Positions 1-6,704 of a stretch of DNA of 7,159 nucleotides are shown piece by piece. The notes beneath the pieces are model-generated. The model saw only the letters and a list, made by a program, of their open reading frames with translations, made no database searches and had not been told where the DNA came from. The stretch's first letter is position 1; each line of letters begins with the position of its first letter. The translations under genes and the position numbers were made by a program. Source of the stretch: Fimbriimonadales bacterium (GTDB lineage Bacteria > Armatimonadota > Fimbriimonadia > Fimbriimonadales > GBS-DC). The stretch covers positions 1-7,159 of the forward strand of contig JANXCK010000228.1 of assembly GCA_025060055.1 (NCBI GenBank). Reading direction: 5' to 3'.

Positions 1-8
1 GCTGACAC

Positions 9-326
9 ATGGCTACTATTCGGGAACTACTGGAGCAGGGTATGCTGATGGGGCTGGGGGCGGTGTCGCTCACGCGCGAAACGGCGCAAAACCTCGTGGA
101 TGAGATGGTCAAGCGCGGGCAGGCACAGCGCGAAGAAGCCAGCGAAATGGTGGAACAACTGCTCAAGCGGGGCGAGAAAGAGCGCAACGCCCTGCGCAAA
201 CTCATCCGCGAAGAGATCCAAGAGGTACTTCGGGAGTTGCAGCTGCCCACGCACGCCGACATCAAGGCGATTGAGCGCAAGCTCGACGCGATTTTGCAAC
301 GGCTGCAAGCAACGCCACAGGAGTAA
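9..326 (+). CDS. Phasin-like small coiled-coil protein (COG3937 type)
   Basis: A 105-residue, highly charged and almost wholly helical protein. It opens with a short hydrophobic glycine-containing stretch (residues about 9-20, GMLMGLGAVSLTRE). A Glu/Lys/Arg-rich amphipathic region follows (about 25-75, including LVDEMVKRGQ and EQLLKRGEKER), then a second short coiled coil (83-100). This layout matches small proteins annotated as polyhydroxyalkanoate synthesis regulator/phasin, which are thought to coat lipid or polymer surfaces or to bind a partner through coiled coils. No signal peptide is visible. The ATG at 9 was chosen because the family normally begins shortly before the GLGxxSLTRE motif. 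Only 8 bases precede it, so its promoter lies outside the window. The UbiB-family kinase gene follows after 3 nt, which indicates co-transcription and probably a shared job. No PHA synthase gene is present, so a role in PHA granules is not shown. Confidence 0.8.
   Translation: MATIRELLEQGMLMGLGAVSLTRETAQNLVDEMVKRGQAQREEASEMVEQLLKRGEKERNALRKLIREEIQEVLRELQLPTHADIKAIERKLDAILQRLQATPQE
319..323 (+). promoter_or_regulatory. Shine-Dalgarno site of the UbiB-family gene
   Basis: AGGAG lies 6 nt before the ATG at 330 and just before the TAA stop of the phasin-like gene (324-326). It supports the 330 start and translation as the second gene of an operon. It also contrasts with the leaderless layout of the promoter-proximal genes further right. 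Confidence 0.7.
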
Positions 327-329
327 GCG

Positions 330-1988
330 ATGCGCCCTCTTGCGCGGCGCGTGCGGAGCCTGCAGCGCTATCGGCAGGTCGTGAGTGTGCTGGCGCGGCA
401 TGGCTTCGGCGGCGCATTGGAATACCTCAGCGTCCACCGACGCCTCTCCCTGAGCAAAGGCGAGTTGCGCGCCCCGCTGGAACCCCTCGAATCGCCCGCG
501 CAGCACCTGCGCACCGCGATGGAAGAACTCGGACCCACCTTCGTCAAACTGGGGCAGATTCTCAGCACCCGCTCCGACATCTTGCCAGAACCGTTCATTG
601 AGGAACTGCGCAAACTGCAAGACAGCGTGCCGCCTGAGCCGTGGACAGTGATGCGCCCGCTCATCGAACAGGAACTGGCGCGCCCGCTGGAGGAAGTATT
701 CGCTCAGATAGACCCCGAACCTATCGGCGCGGCGTCGCTTTCGCAGGTGTACGCAGGGACACTCCACGACGGCACACCTGTCGCAATCAAGGTGCAACGC
801 CCCCACATCCGCGAAGTGGTGGAGTTGGATTTGGAAATCCTGCACGATTTGGCGCACTTGGCGCAGCGCACGCAGCTGGGCGAGCTGTATGACCCCGAAA
901 CCGTCGCCGAAGACTTCGCCTTCACTCTGCTGAACGAGCTGGACTATCGTCGCGAGCTGCGCAACGCCGAGCAGTTCCGCCGCAACTTCGAGGGCGAAAG
1001 CGAGGTGCATATCCCGCAGTTCTACGCCGAGCTTTGCACCGAGCGACTGTTGGTGATGGAACGCCTGCAGGGAATCAAGGTGGACGAGGTGGACGCGCTT
1101 CGCGCCGCAGGACACGACACGCGTGAGATTGCGCTGCGTGCCTCGCGACTTATCATCAAAGAGGTGCTGGAAGACGGCTTTTTCCACGCTGACCCGCACC
1201 CCGGCAACTACCTTATCCTGCCTGATGGGCGAATTGGCGTGCTGGACTTTGGGATGGTGGGAGTGTTGAACGACGAGGATCGCCTTAGCCTCACGCGCCT
1301 CTACATCGCGATTGTGCGACTGGACACGCACGGCATTCTGAATGTGTTCGCGCGGATGGGCGCGTTCACACGGTTCACCGACCGACAGAAGCTGGCACGC
1401 GCGACGGAGCGCATCATCACCAAGTATCGCGGGCGCACGCTCAAAGAGAGCCGATTCACCGAGTTCTGGAACGACCTCACGGAACTGTGTCGACACCACC
1501 ATCTGCGTTTGCCGAGCAATCTCTGGCTCGTGGGCAAAACGCTGGCAATGCTGGAAGGCATCGGCAGACAGTTAGACCCCGACTATGACCTGTTCGAGGT
1601 TTCCAAGCCGTTCGTGCGCCAACTCAGCAAGCAGGCGTGGTTGCCAACACTGAGCATGCAAGATGTGGTGGAGCAGGTAGACACTTGGCGCTACCTGATG
1701 CGCGAGATGCCCGCGATGCTGATGCAGTGGCTGCAGAGTGTGGAGCGCGGCAAAGTGCCTGTGGAAGCGCACATCGGCGCGACACAGGAGACGCTCGATC
1801 GCCTCGATGCGATGATCACGCGCCTCTCGCTGAGTATGCTGGTGGCGGCGTTCATCGTGGGGCTGGCGTTGCTGCTACCCGCCACGCGCGACATCCCATT
1901 CGCGACCCCGCTCACGATTCTCGGCTTCCTCGGCGCGACAGTGCTGGGAGTGTGGCTACTGGTCTCGATTCTCAAAAAGCGACACTGA
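330..1988 (+). CDS. ABC1/AarF/UbiB-family atypical kinase, membrane-anchored
   Basis: A 552-residue protein of normal length for the UbiB/ADCK family (E. coli UbiB is about 546). Family motifs appear in order: KLGQ (73-76, the KxGQ motif), a GAASLSQVY nucleotide-loop segment (133-141), VAIKVQRP with the ATP-binding Lys154, NELDYRREL (202-210), the hinge-like VMERLQG (242-248), catalytic loop HADPHPGN (286-293) and DFG (306-308). Two C-terminal hydrophobic segments (about 502-517 and 527-547) form the usual helical hairpin membrane anchor. Family members act as ATPases or kinase-like proteins that support ubiquinone, other isoprenoid quinone or lipid metabolism at the membrane; the substrate here is unknown. 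In place of the common A-rich ASIAQVH loop this protein reads AASLSQVY, a variant seen in family members. The gene lies between the phasin-like and flavoenzyme genes with 3 and 4 nt gaps. The family call is firm, the quinone role is inferred. Confidence 0.95.
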   Translation: MRPLARRVRSLQRYRQVVSVLARHGFGGALEYLSVHRRLSLSKGELRAPLEPLESPAQHLRTAMEELGPTFVKLGQILSTRSDILPEPFIEELRKLQDSVPPEPWTVMRPLIEQELARPLEEVFAQIDPEPIGAASLSQVYAGTLHDGTPVAIKVQRPHIREVVELDLEILHDLAHLAQRTQLGELYDPETVAEDFAFTLLNELDYRRELRNAEQFRRNFEGESEVHIPQFYAELCTERLLVMERLQGIKVDEVDALRAAGHDTREIALRASRLIIKEVLEDGFFHADPHPGNYLILPDGRIGVLDFGMVGVLNDEDRLSLTRLYIAIVRLDTHGILNVFARMGAFTRFTDRQKLARATERIITKYRGRTLKESRFTEFWNDLTELCRHHHLRLPSNLWLVGKTLAMLEGIGRQLDPDYDLFEVSKPFVRQLSKQAWLPTLSMQDVVEQVDTWRYLMREMPAMLMQWLQSVERGKVPVEAHIGATQETLDRLDAMITRLSLSMLVAAFIVGLALLLPATRDIPFATPLTILGFLGATVLGVWLLVSILKKRH

Positions 1989-1992
1989 AAGT

Positions 1993-3402
1993 ATGTTAGA
2001 GGGTCTCGGTGCGATTGTCGGCAGTGCAGGGGTAGGTGCGGTTTCCGATGCCTACTGCCTCGATGGGGCGCAACCCGTTGCCGTGGTTATGCCCGAAAGC
2101 GAGGCGGAGGTGTGCGCTCTGATGGAATATGCGCGTCGGATGGACGCGCCCTGCGTGGTGGCAGGTGGCGGAACTCACCTTACTTACCTTGCGCCGCCCG
2201 AACGCGCTTGGTGGCTGCTCAGCACGCGTCGCCTCAATCGCATCGTGGACTACTCCCCACATGATTTGGTGCTGACAGTTGGCGCAGGAATGACTCTGCA
2301 GCAGGTTCAGACGCTGCTGGGCGAGCATAATCAGTACCTGCCGTGGAATGTGCCGCTGCCTGCAGATGCGACGCTGGGCGGGATTGTGGCGAGCAACCGC
2401 GCGGGGTCATGGCGCTATCGGTTCGGCACGCCGCGCGATCGCTTGCTGGCAGTGCGTGCCGTGCGCACCGATGGCGTCGCTTTCAAAAGCGGCGCGAAAG
2501 TGGTCAAAAGCGTGGCAGGGTACGACCTGCATCGGCTCCTGTGCGGTTCATGGGGCACGCTGGCGGTACTCACAGAGGTCACACTGAAGGTTCAACCGTT
2601 GCCATCCGCCTTCGGAGCCGTCGGCTGGTTCACCGCGTGGCATCAGCTGCAGCCCACGCTTGTTGACCTGATGCAAATGCCTCTGCAGCCCGACGGAATC
2701 AGCGTGCTGGCGCTGCGTGGTCAGGTGTTTCGGGGGTTCTCAGGCTTGCGTCGGGTGTCGCAAGCCGAGTTCGAGTCGGCTGCGGTTACCTCACTGGCTC
2801 GTGGTATCAAAACAGCTCTCTCCGCTGTAGGAACGCCTGTTCGGGGCAGAGTCGAGGTGCTGGAACCCGCGTTGCGCACCGCTCTGGAGGGGCAGCCGCA
2901 GCCAGAGGCGACAGCGCACGACACCCCGACACCGTACATCCTGCTGGAGTTTTCAGGGCGTCCCGATGGCGTCGCCTGGCAGATTCAACAGGTGCGCGAG
3001 CGCGGCTACCCCGCAGAGCCAGTGGACGAGGCGTGGCTCAAGCAGATTCGCGACTGGCTCGCGCCCCGCACGCACGCGCTACTGCTACAAATCCTAACGT
3101 CCCCCACCACGATTGCAGAGGCGATGGCGCACTGGGTGGAGCTGAACGGCGTCTCGGCAATCGCACACGCAGGCAGCGGCGTACTCTACATCGCTGTAGA
3201 GCAGAGCGGTCTGACTGAGGCACTGGTTCAGCGTATTCGCTTGCTAAGTGCGAAGTGTCGCGTGCTGAACGGCGCGGCGTGGCTGCGTCAGCAGACGGGC
3301 GGTGAACTGCCGCGCATGCTCCTCAGCGAGGGCGAGCGACACCTGATGCAGCGCGTCAAAGCCGCGCTGGATGCGCAAGGCATTCTGCCCGCGCTGGTCT
3401 GA
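1993..3402 (+). CDS. FAD-binding oxidoreductase, GlcE-like (glycolate oxidase subunit type)
   Basis: A 469-residue flavoprotein with an N-terminal PCMH-type FAD-binding domain. Visible motifs are VVAGGGTHL (55-63, pyrophosphate-binding loop), ATLGGIVASN (126-135), GTPRD (145-149) and the strongly conserved run from about 167 to 204 containing KVVKSVAGYDL and GSWGTLAVLTEVTLK. These are typical of GlcE/GlcD-like oxidases of 2-hydroxy acids. The C-terminal half (about 205-469) is less conserved but ends in VKAALDAQGILP, a degenerate form of the usual closing KxxFDPxGILNPG motif. At 469 residues it is longer than E. coli GlcE (about 350). The GlcD and GlcF partners are absent here, so the substrate is open. 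Start: ATG 4 nt after the kinase stop, with only a weak ribosome-binding site, which suggests translational coupling. It is the last gene of the operon and converges on ald. Confidence 0.88.
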   Translation: MLEGLGAIVGSAGVGAVSDAYCLDGAQPVAVVMPESEAEVCALMEYARRMDAPCVVAGGGTHLTYLAPPERAWWLLSTRRLNRIVDYSPHDLVLTVGAGMTLQQVQTLLGEHNQYLPWNVPLPADATLGGIVASNRAGSWRYRFGTPRDRLLAVRAVRTDGVAFKSGAKVVKSVAGYDLHRLLCGSWGTLAVLTEVTLKVQPLPSAFGAVGWFTAWHQLQPTLVDLMQMPLQPDGISVLALRGQVFRGFSGLRRVSQAEFESAAVTSLARGIKTALSAVGTPVRGRVEVLEPALRTALEGQPQPEATAHDTPTPYILLEFSGRPDGVAWQIQQVRERGYPAEPVDEAWLKQIRDWLAPRTHALLLQILTSPTTIAEAMAHWVELNGVSAIAHAGSGVLYIAVEQSGLTEALVQRIRLLSAKCRVLNGAAWLRQQTGGELPRMLLSEGERHLMQRVKAALDAQGILPALV

Positions 3403-3427
3403 CAGCGGTTCAGACACAACGCCAACG

Positions 3428-4540
3428 CTACAACACCTTCTCTGGCGCGACGAATTCGTATCCGAACTGCTCCGCAATCGGCTGCAGAGTGACCTTGCCC
3501 TGCACGATGTTCAGTCCGAGCCGCAGCGCGGCGTCTTGACGGCACGCCTCCTGCCAGCCGTACTCGGCAAGACGCAGCACATACGGGGTGGTGACATGCG
3601 TAAGCGCGTAGGTGGAGGTGCGTGCCACGGCACCAGGCATGTTGCTCACGGCGTAATGCACCACGCCGTCCACCACATAGGTCGGCTCACGGTGTGTCGT
3701 GGGGCGAATAGTCTCTGCCAGCCCGCCCTGGTCGACTGAGACATCCACCAGCACTGCGCCCGTCTTGAGCGTGGCAAGCATCTCGCGCTTGATGAGAATG
3801 GGCGTGCGCCCGCCCGTCACATAAATCGCGCCGACAATCAGGTCTGCCTGCTGCGTCGCCTCACGCAAGTTGGCAGGGTTGGAATAAAGCGTGTCCACAT
3901 TCGCGGGCAGGGTCTCTTCTAAGGCGCGTAGACGCGCGATGTTGATGTCCAGAATCAGCACGCGTGCGCCGAACCCTGCAGCGATACGCGCTGCGTTCGC
4001 GCCGACCACACCCGCGCCAATGACTGCAACCGTGCCAGGCAGCACGCCCGGCGCACCCGCCAGCAGCACGCCACGCCCGCCCATCGGACGCTCCAAACAC
4101 CATGCGCCGACCTGCACCGCCATCCGCCCCGCAATCTCGCTCATCGGCAGCAGGATGGGGTGTGTGCCGTCGGGGGTCTGGATAGTTTCATATGCGATGC
4201 AAATCGCGCCGCTTTGCACCATCGCGCGGGTTAGTTCCTCGCTGGCGGCGAAGTGGAAGAAGGTAAAAATGACCTGTTTAGGGCGAATCAGGGGATACTC
4301 GCTGGGCAGCGGCTCTTTCACCTTCACAATCATCTCTGCGCGACGCCACACTTCGGCGGCGTCTTCCACGATGCATGCGCCCGCCGCCTCATACTCGCTG
4401 TCGGGAATGCCCGTGCCGTCGCCCGCGCCACGCTCAATCAGCACTGTGTGCCCATGATGGGTCAACACTTCCACACCCGACGGCGTCATCGCCACTCGAT
4501 ACTCGTCGGGCTTAATCTCCTTCGGAACGCCGATGACCAT
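3428..4540 (-). CDS. ald: Alanine dehydrogenase
   Basis: A 370-residue protein, the usual length of the family (about 371). It catalyses reversible NAD-dependent oxidative deamination of L-alanine to pyruvate and ammonium in the cytosol. All four active-site residues known from the bacterial enzymes fall at the canonical numbers: Arg15 (DEYR), Lys75 (KVKEP), His96 (TFFHFA) and Asp270 (DVSVDQGG). The Rossmann loop GAGVVG is at 175-180, with Asp198 (LILDIN) placed for NAD preference. The N-terminal MVIGVPKEIK and the VSNMPGAVARTST region also match the family. The ATG at 4540 sits 10 nt after a TACACT -10 box, suggesting a leaderless mRNA. It is transcribed alone, divergent from the DUF4058 gene and convergent with the FAD oxidoreductase gene. 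It probably links alanine use to central carbon and nitrogen metabolism. Nothing looks damaged. Confidence 0.97.
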   Translation of the reverse strand: MVIGVPKEIKPDEYRVAMTPSGVEVLTHHGHTVLIERGAGDGTGIPDSEYEAAGACIVEDAAEVWRRAEMIVKVKEPLPSEYPLIRPKQVIFTFFHFAASEELTRAMVQSGAICIAYETIQTPDGTHPILLPMSEIAGRMAVQVGAWCLERPMGGRGVLLAGAPGVLPGTVAVIGAGVVGANAARIAAGFGARVLILDINIARLRALEETLPANVDTLYSNPANLREATQQADLIVGAIYVTGGRTPILIKREMLATLKTGAVLVDVSVDQGGLAETIRPTTHREPTYVVDGVVHYAVSNMPGAVARTSTYALTHVTTPYVLRLAEYGWQEACRQDAALRLGLNIVQGKVTLQPIAEQFGYEFVAPEKVL

Positions 4541-4550
4541 CGCGCTATAC

Positions 4551-4580
4551 AGTGTACCTGAAACGCCCTGAGCGCGTGAG
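4551..4580 (-). promoter_or_regulatory. Putative leaderless promoter of ald
   Basis: Read on the minus strand, TACACT (4556-4551) lies 10 nt before the ald ATG and fits the TANNNT -10 pattern. A weak -35 candidate, CTCACG (4580-4575), stands 18 nt upstream. With a start site 6-8 nt after the -10 box, transcription would begin at or next to the ATG. No Shine-Dalgarno sequence fits in the gap. Confidence 0.5.
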
Positions 4581-4587
4581 GTAGAAT
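4558..4587 (+). promoter_or_regulatory. Putative leaderless promoter of the DUF4058 gene
   Basis: TAGAAT (4582-4587, 5 of 6 to TATAAT) ends 9 nt before the ATG at 4597. CTGAAA (4558-4563, 4 of 6 to TTGACA) lies 18 nt upstream of it. No ribosome-binding site is visible between the box and the ATG. The site interleaves with the oppositely directed ald promoter. Confidence 0.55.
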
Positions 4588-4596
4588 TTGTCTGGC

Positions 4597-5400
4597 ATGC
4601 AGAACCCGTTTCCAGGCATGAACCCTTACTTGGAGCGGTTTTGGCGGAGCGTACACGCCTCGATGATTGTCTACGGGCGCGACATGTTGAACGAGGTGCT
4701 GCCCGAAGGCTTGCTGGCAGTGGTGGAGGAGCGAATGTATGTAGAGCTGCCCGACCTCTCTCAACGCGCCGTGTATCCCGATATTCGCGTCGTGCGCCAC
4801 AAAACCGTACCAGAGTATCACGCGCCCGCCGCTGTCGCCACTGAACCCATGCGCGCTGATTACCCTATCTATGTCGAGCTACTCAGCGAACCGATTACGG
4901 AAACCTACATCAACATTATCGAGACCGCTGGCGAGCGCGTGATTACGACCATCGAGGTGTTGAGCCTTGCTAACAAGCTGCCTGGCACAGGGCAGGCGCA
5001 GTACCTCAGAAAGCAGCAGGAGACCATTCAAGCAGGCATCAATCTGGTCGAAATCGACTTACTGCGCACGGGCGAGTGGGTACTGAGCTTGCCCGATGGC
5101 TACCTGCACGAGCCAGAGCGAACCCCGTATCGGGTCTGCGTGTTCCGCGCCGAGCGCCCAACCTTCCGCGAGTACTATCCAATCGGACTGCGGGAACCGC
5201 TCCCCACAATCCGTGTACCCCTACGCCCAACAGATGCCGACGCGCCGATGGATTTGCAAGCACTTCTCAACAAAGTGTATCTGCAAGGACGCTACCACTT
5301 GCTGATAGACTACCAGCAAGACCCCGTACCTGCGCTGAGCGCGGACGACTCCCAGTGGGTAGATACGCTCCTGCGCAAGCAGGGGCTACGCTCAGCCTGA
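4597..5400 (+). CDS. DUF4058 family protein
   Basis: A 267-residue protein of the DUF4058 family, recognised by its opening MQNPFPGMNPYLE and by IEVLSLANK (119-127) followed by GINLVEIDLLRTGEW (147-161). The family is common in cyanobacteria, Chloroflexota and Armatimonadota and has no established function. The ATG at 4597 was preferred to a TTG at 4588, because the family starts at MxxPFPGM and the -10 box TAGAAT would overlap or adjoin the TTG. Residues PD (61-62), Glu120 and Lys139 with a nearby Tyr136 follow the order of a PD-(D/E)XK nuclease core, as in Uma2-type proteins; this is inference. The usual Pro of the LSPANK motif is Leu here. No signal peptide or membrane segment is seen. It stands alone, divergent from ald, and an ABC ATPase gene follows 27 nt later under its own promoter. 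Confidence 0.88.
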   Translation: MQNPFPGMNPYLERFWRSVHASMIVYGRDMLNEVLPEGLLAVVEERMYVELPDLSQRAVYPDIRVVRHKTVPEYHAPAAVATEPMRADYPIYVELLSEPITETYINIIETAGERVITTIEVLSLANKLPGTGQAQYLRKQQETIQAGINLVEIDLLRTGEWVLSLPDGYLHEPERTPYRVCVFRAERPTFREYYPIGLREPLPTIRVPLRPTDADAPMDLQALLNKVYLQGRYHLLIDYQQDPVPALSADDSQWVDTLLRKQGLRSA

Positions 5401-5409
5401 AGACACGAT

Positions 5410-5418
5410 TGGTATAAT
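5410..5418 (+). promoter_or_regulatory. Extended -10 promoter of the ABC ATPase gene (leaderless layout)
   Basis: TGGTATAAT at 5410-5418 is a perfect TATAAT box preceded by the extended -10 TGn element. It ends 9 nt before the ATG at 5428. No convincing -35 element lies 16-18 nt upstream, consistent with an extended -10 promoter. No Shine-Dalgarno sequence fits in the 9-nt gap, so a leaderless transcript is expected. Confidence 0.7.
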
Positions 5419-5427
5419 ACCCTTCAC

Positions 5428-6423
5428 ATGCCAGCTATCGTGGTGGAACACTTGTCCAAGACCTACTACACCTACAAGCGCCCGCCTGGCTTATGGAACG
5501 CCGTCAAGAGCCTGTTTCGGCGCGAGCGGCACGAGGTGCACGCGGTGCGCGACATCTCGTTCACTATCGAAGAAGGAGAGCTGGTCGGCTTTCTCGGACC
5601 GAACGGCGCTGGCAAGACCACCACGCTGAAGATGCTCTCAGGCATCATCTACCCCAGCGCGGGCACAGCGAGGGTACTGGGCTACATCCCGTGGGAGCGC
5701 CGCCCCGAAATGCAGCGCCAAATCGCGCTGGTGATGGGGCAGAAGATGCAGCTCTGGTGGGACTTGCCTCCCTACGAGTCGTACATCCTGCTCAAAGCGC
5801 TGTATGAAGTGCCCGATTCGGAGTTTGAACGGCGCGTGCAGGAGTTAGCGGAGATGCTGGAGATTCGCCACGTGCTGCACACGCAGGTGCGTCGCCTCTC
5901 GCTGGGCGAGCGGATGAAATGCGAACTGCTGGCAGCACTGCTGCACCGTCCACGCGTGCTGTTTCTGGACGAGCCGACGATTGGGCTGGATGTGGTTTCG
6001 CAAAAGCGCATTCGCGAGTTCCTCAAGGAGTATAACCGCCGCGAGCGCACCACGATTTTGCTCACCAGCCACTACATGCAGGATGTCCAAGAACTGGCGC
6101 AGCGCGTGCTGATTATCCATCACGGGCAACTGATTTTCGACGATACGCTGCGGGCGTTGGTGGAGCGGTTTAGCCCCTCCAAGGCGTTGCATCTGCGTTT
6201 CGAGCGTCCCGTGCCAGTGGCGGAGTTGAGCCGTTTCGGGCGCGTCGTGCGGGCAGAGGGGCTGGAAGCGGTGCTGGAGGCGCCGCGCGAGCAGGTGAGC
6301 CGAATCGCCAGCGAAGCGCTGCATGCGTTGCCCATCTATGACATCACCATCGAAGAGGTGGATGTGGACGAGATTATCCGCGATATTTTTGCGGGCAAGC
6401 AAAAGGACTACACAGACTCTTAG
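5428..6423 (+). CDS. ABC-2 type transporter ATP-binding protein (COG4586 type)
   Basis: A 331-residue cytoplasmic ATPase that would power an ABC-2 type exporter. The motifs are intact and in order: Walker A GPNGAGKTT (57-65), Q-loop MGQK (Gln105) followed by LWWDLPP (109-115), signature LSLGE (157-161), Walker B VLFLDEP (177-183), D-loop GLD (186-188) and H-loop His215 (TSHYM). The LWWDLP segment, the LSLGERMK signature in place of LSGGQ, and an N-terminal KRPPGLW...LFRRE insert (17-34) are typical of the COG4586 subgroup rather than damage. Residues about 225-331 form the C-terminal accessory domain. The subgroup normally has two permease genes (COG4587 and COG3694 types) beside it. None follows here, where repeats begin at once. 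The substrate is unknown. The ATG at 5428 is set by the TATAAT box 9 nt upstream. Confidence 0.94.
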   Translation: MPAIVVEHLSKTYYTYKRPPGLWNAVKSLFRRERHEVHAVRDISFTIEEGELVGFLGPNGAGKTTTLKMLSGIIYPSAGTARVLGYIPWERRPEMQRQIALVMGQKMQLWWDLPPYESYILLKALYEVPDSEFERRVQELAEMLEIRHVLHTQVRRLSLGERMKCELLAALLHRPRVLFLDEPTIGLDVVSQKRIREFLKEYNRRERTTILLTSHYMQDVQELAQRVLIIHHGQLIFDDTLRALVERFSPSKALHLRFERPVPVAELSRFGRVVRAEGLEAVLEAPREQVSRIASEALHALPIYDITIEEVDVDEIIRDIFAGKQKDYTDS

Positions 6424-6426
6424 AAA

Positions 6427-6558
6427 CTGTATGCCCTCACCCTCAGTCCCTCTCCCACGGGGAGAGGGGGGCCGTCAGGAGGTAGGGGCGAGGTGACCTC
6501 GCCCCAACGCTTCCCCCTCGCCCTCTAGGAGAGGGGGCAAGGGAGTGAGGGCATACAG
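6427..6558. repeat. 132-bp hairpin block bounded by a 14-bp perfect inverted repeat
   Basis: The ends CTGTATGCCCTCAC (6427-6440) and GTGAGGGCATACAG (6545-6558) are exact reverse complements. Three further hairpins lie inside: CCCTCTCCC / GGGAGAGGG with a 3-nt loop (6448-6456 and 6460-6468), GGGGCGAGGT / ACCTCGCCCC around one central base (6485-6505), and CCCTCT / AGAGGG (6521-6526 and 6530-6535). The block begins 3 nt after the ABC ATPase stop. It could fold in the 3' end of that mRNA and act as a bidirectional terminator or stabiliser, but no U-tract follows. It resembles REP- or MITE-like non-coding repeats; no coding sequence is supported. Confidence 0.8.
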
Positions 6559-6577
6559 CGTCTAAAACCCCACTTGG

Positions 6578-6703
6578 TAAGTGCCTCAAAGGTTAAAAGC
6601 TCCCTTTTTGACCCTCACCCCCCTTGCCCCCTCTCCCACGCCGTGGGAGCGGGGATGGGGGTGAGGGTGGTGAAACGGGACGATTTAATCGTTGAGGCAC
6701 TTA
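6578..6703. repeat. Modular repeat unit A (TAAGTGCCTCAA ends)
   Basis: The 12-bp ends TAAGTGCCTCAA (6578-6589) and TTGAGGCACTTA (6692-6703) are perfect inverted repeats. Nested inside are ACCCTCACCCCC / GGGGGTGAGGGT (6611-6622 and 6657-6668) and CTCCCACG / CGTGGGAG (6633-6640 and 6642-6649). The whole unit could fold as one long cruciform. Its left part recurs in unit B. Confidence 0.75.
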
Positions 6704-6704
6704 T

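Noticed and set aside
27..1502. A 491-codon open frame on the minus strand
   Set aside because: It lies antisense to the clear UbiB-family and phasin-like genes. The translation is rich in His, Arg and Gln with no recognisable domain, as expected from the shadow of a GC-rich gene.
3403..3427. Terminator between the converging FAD oxidoreductase and ald genes
   Set aside because: The 25-nt gap shows no stem-loop and no T-tract.
3891..4457. A 188-codon open frame on the + strand
   Set aside because: Antisense to alanine dehydrogenase, whose catalytic residues are all in place. The translation is low-complexity Ser/Pro/Ala/Arg.
4588..4596. TTG at 4588 as start of the DUF4058 gene
   Set aside because: It would add three residues before the family's normal MQNPFPGM start and directly adjoins the -10 box, so it could not be transcribed from that promoter.
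5845..6402. A 185-codon open frame on the minus strand
   Set aside because: Antisense to the intact ABC ATPase gene. No domain or start signal is visible.
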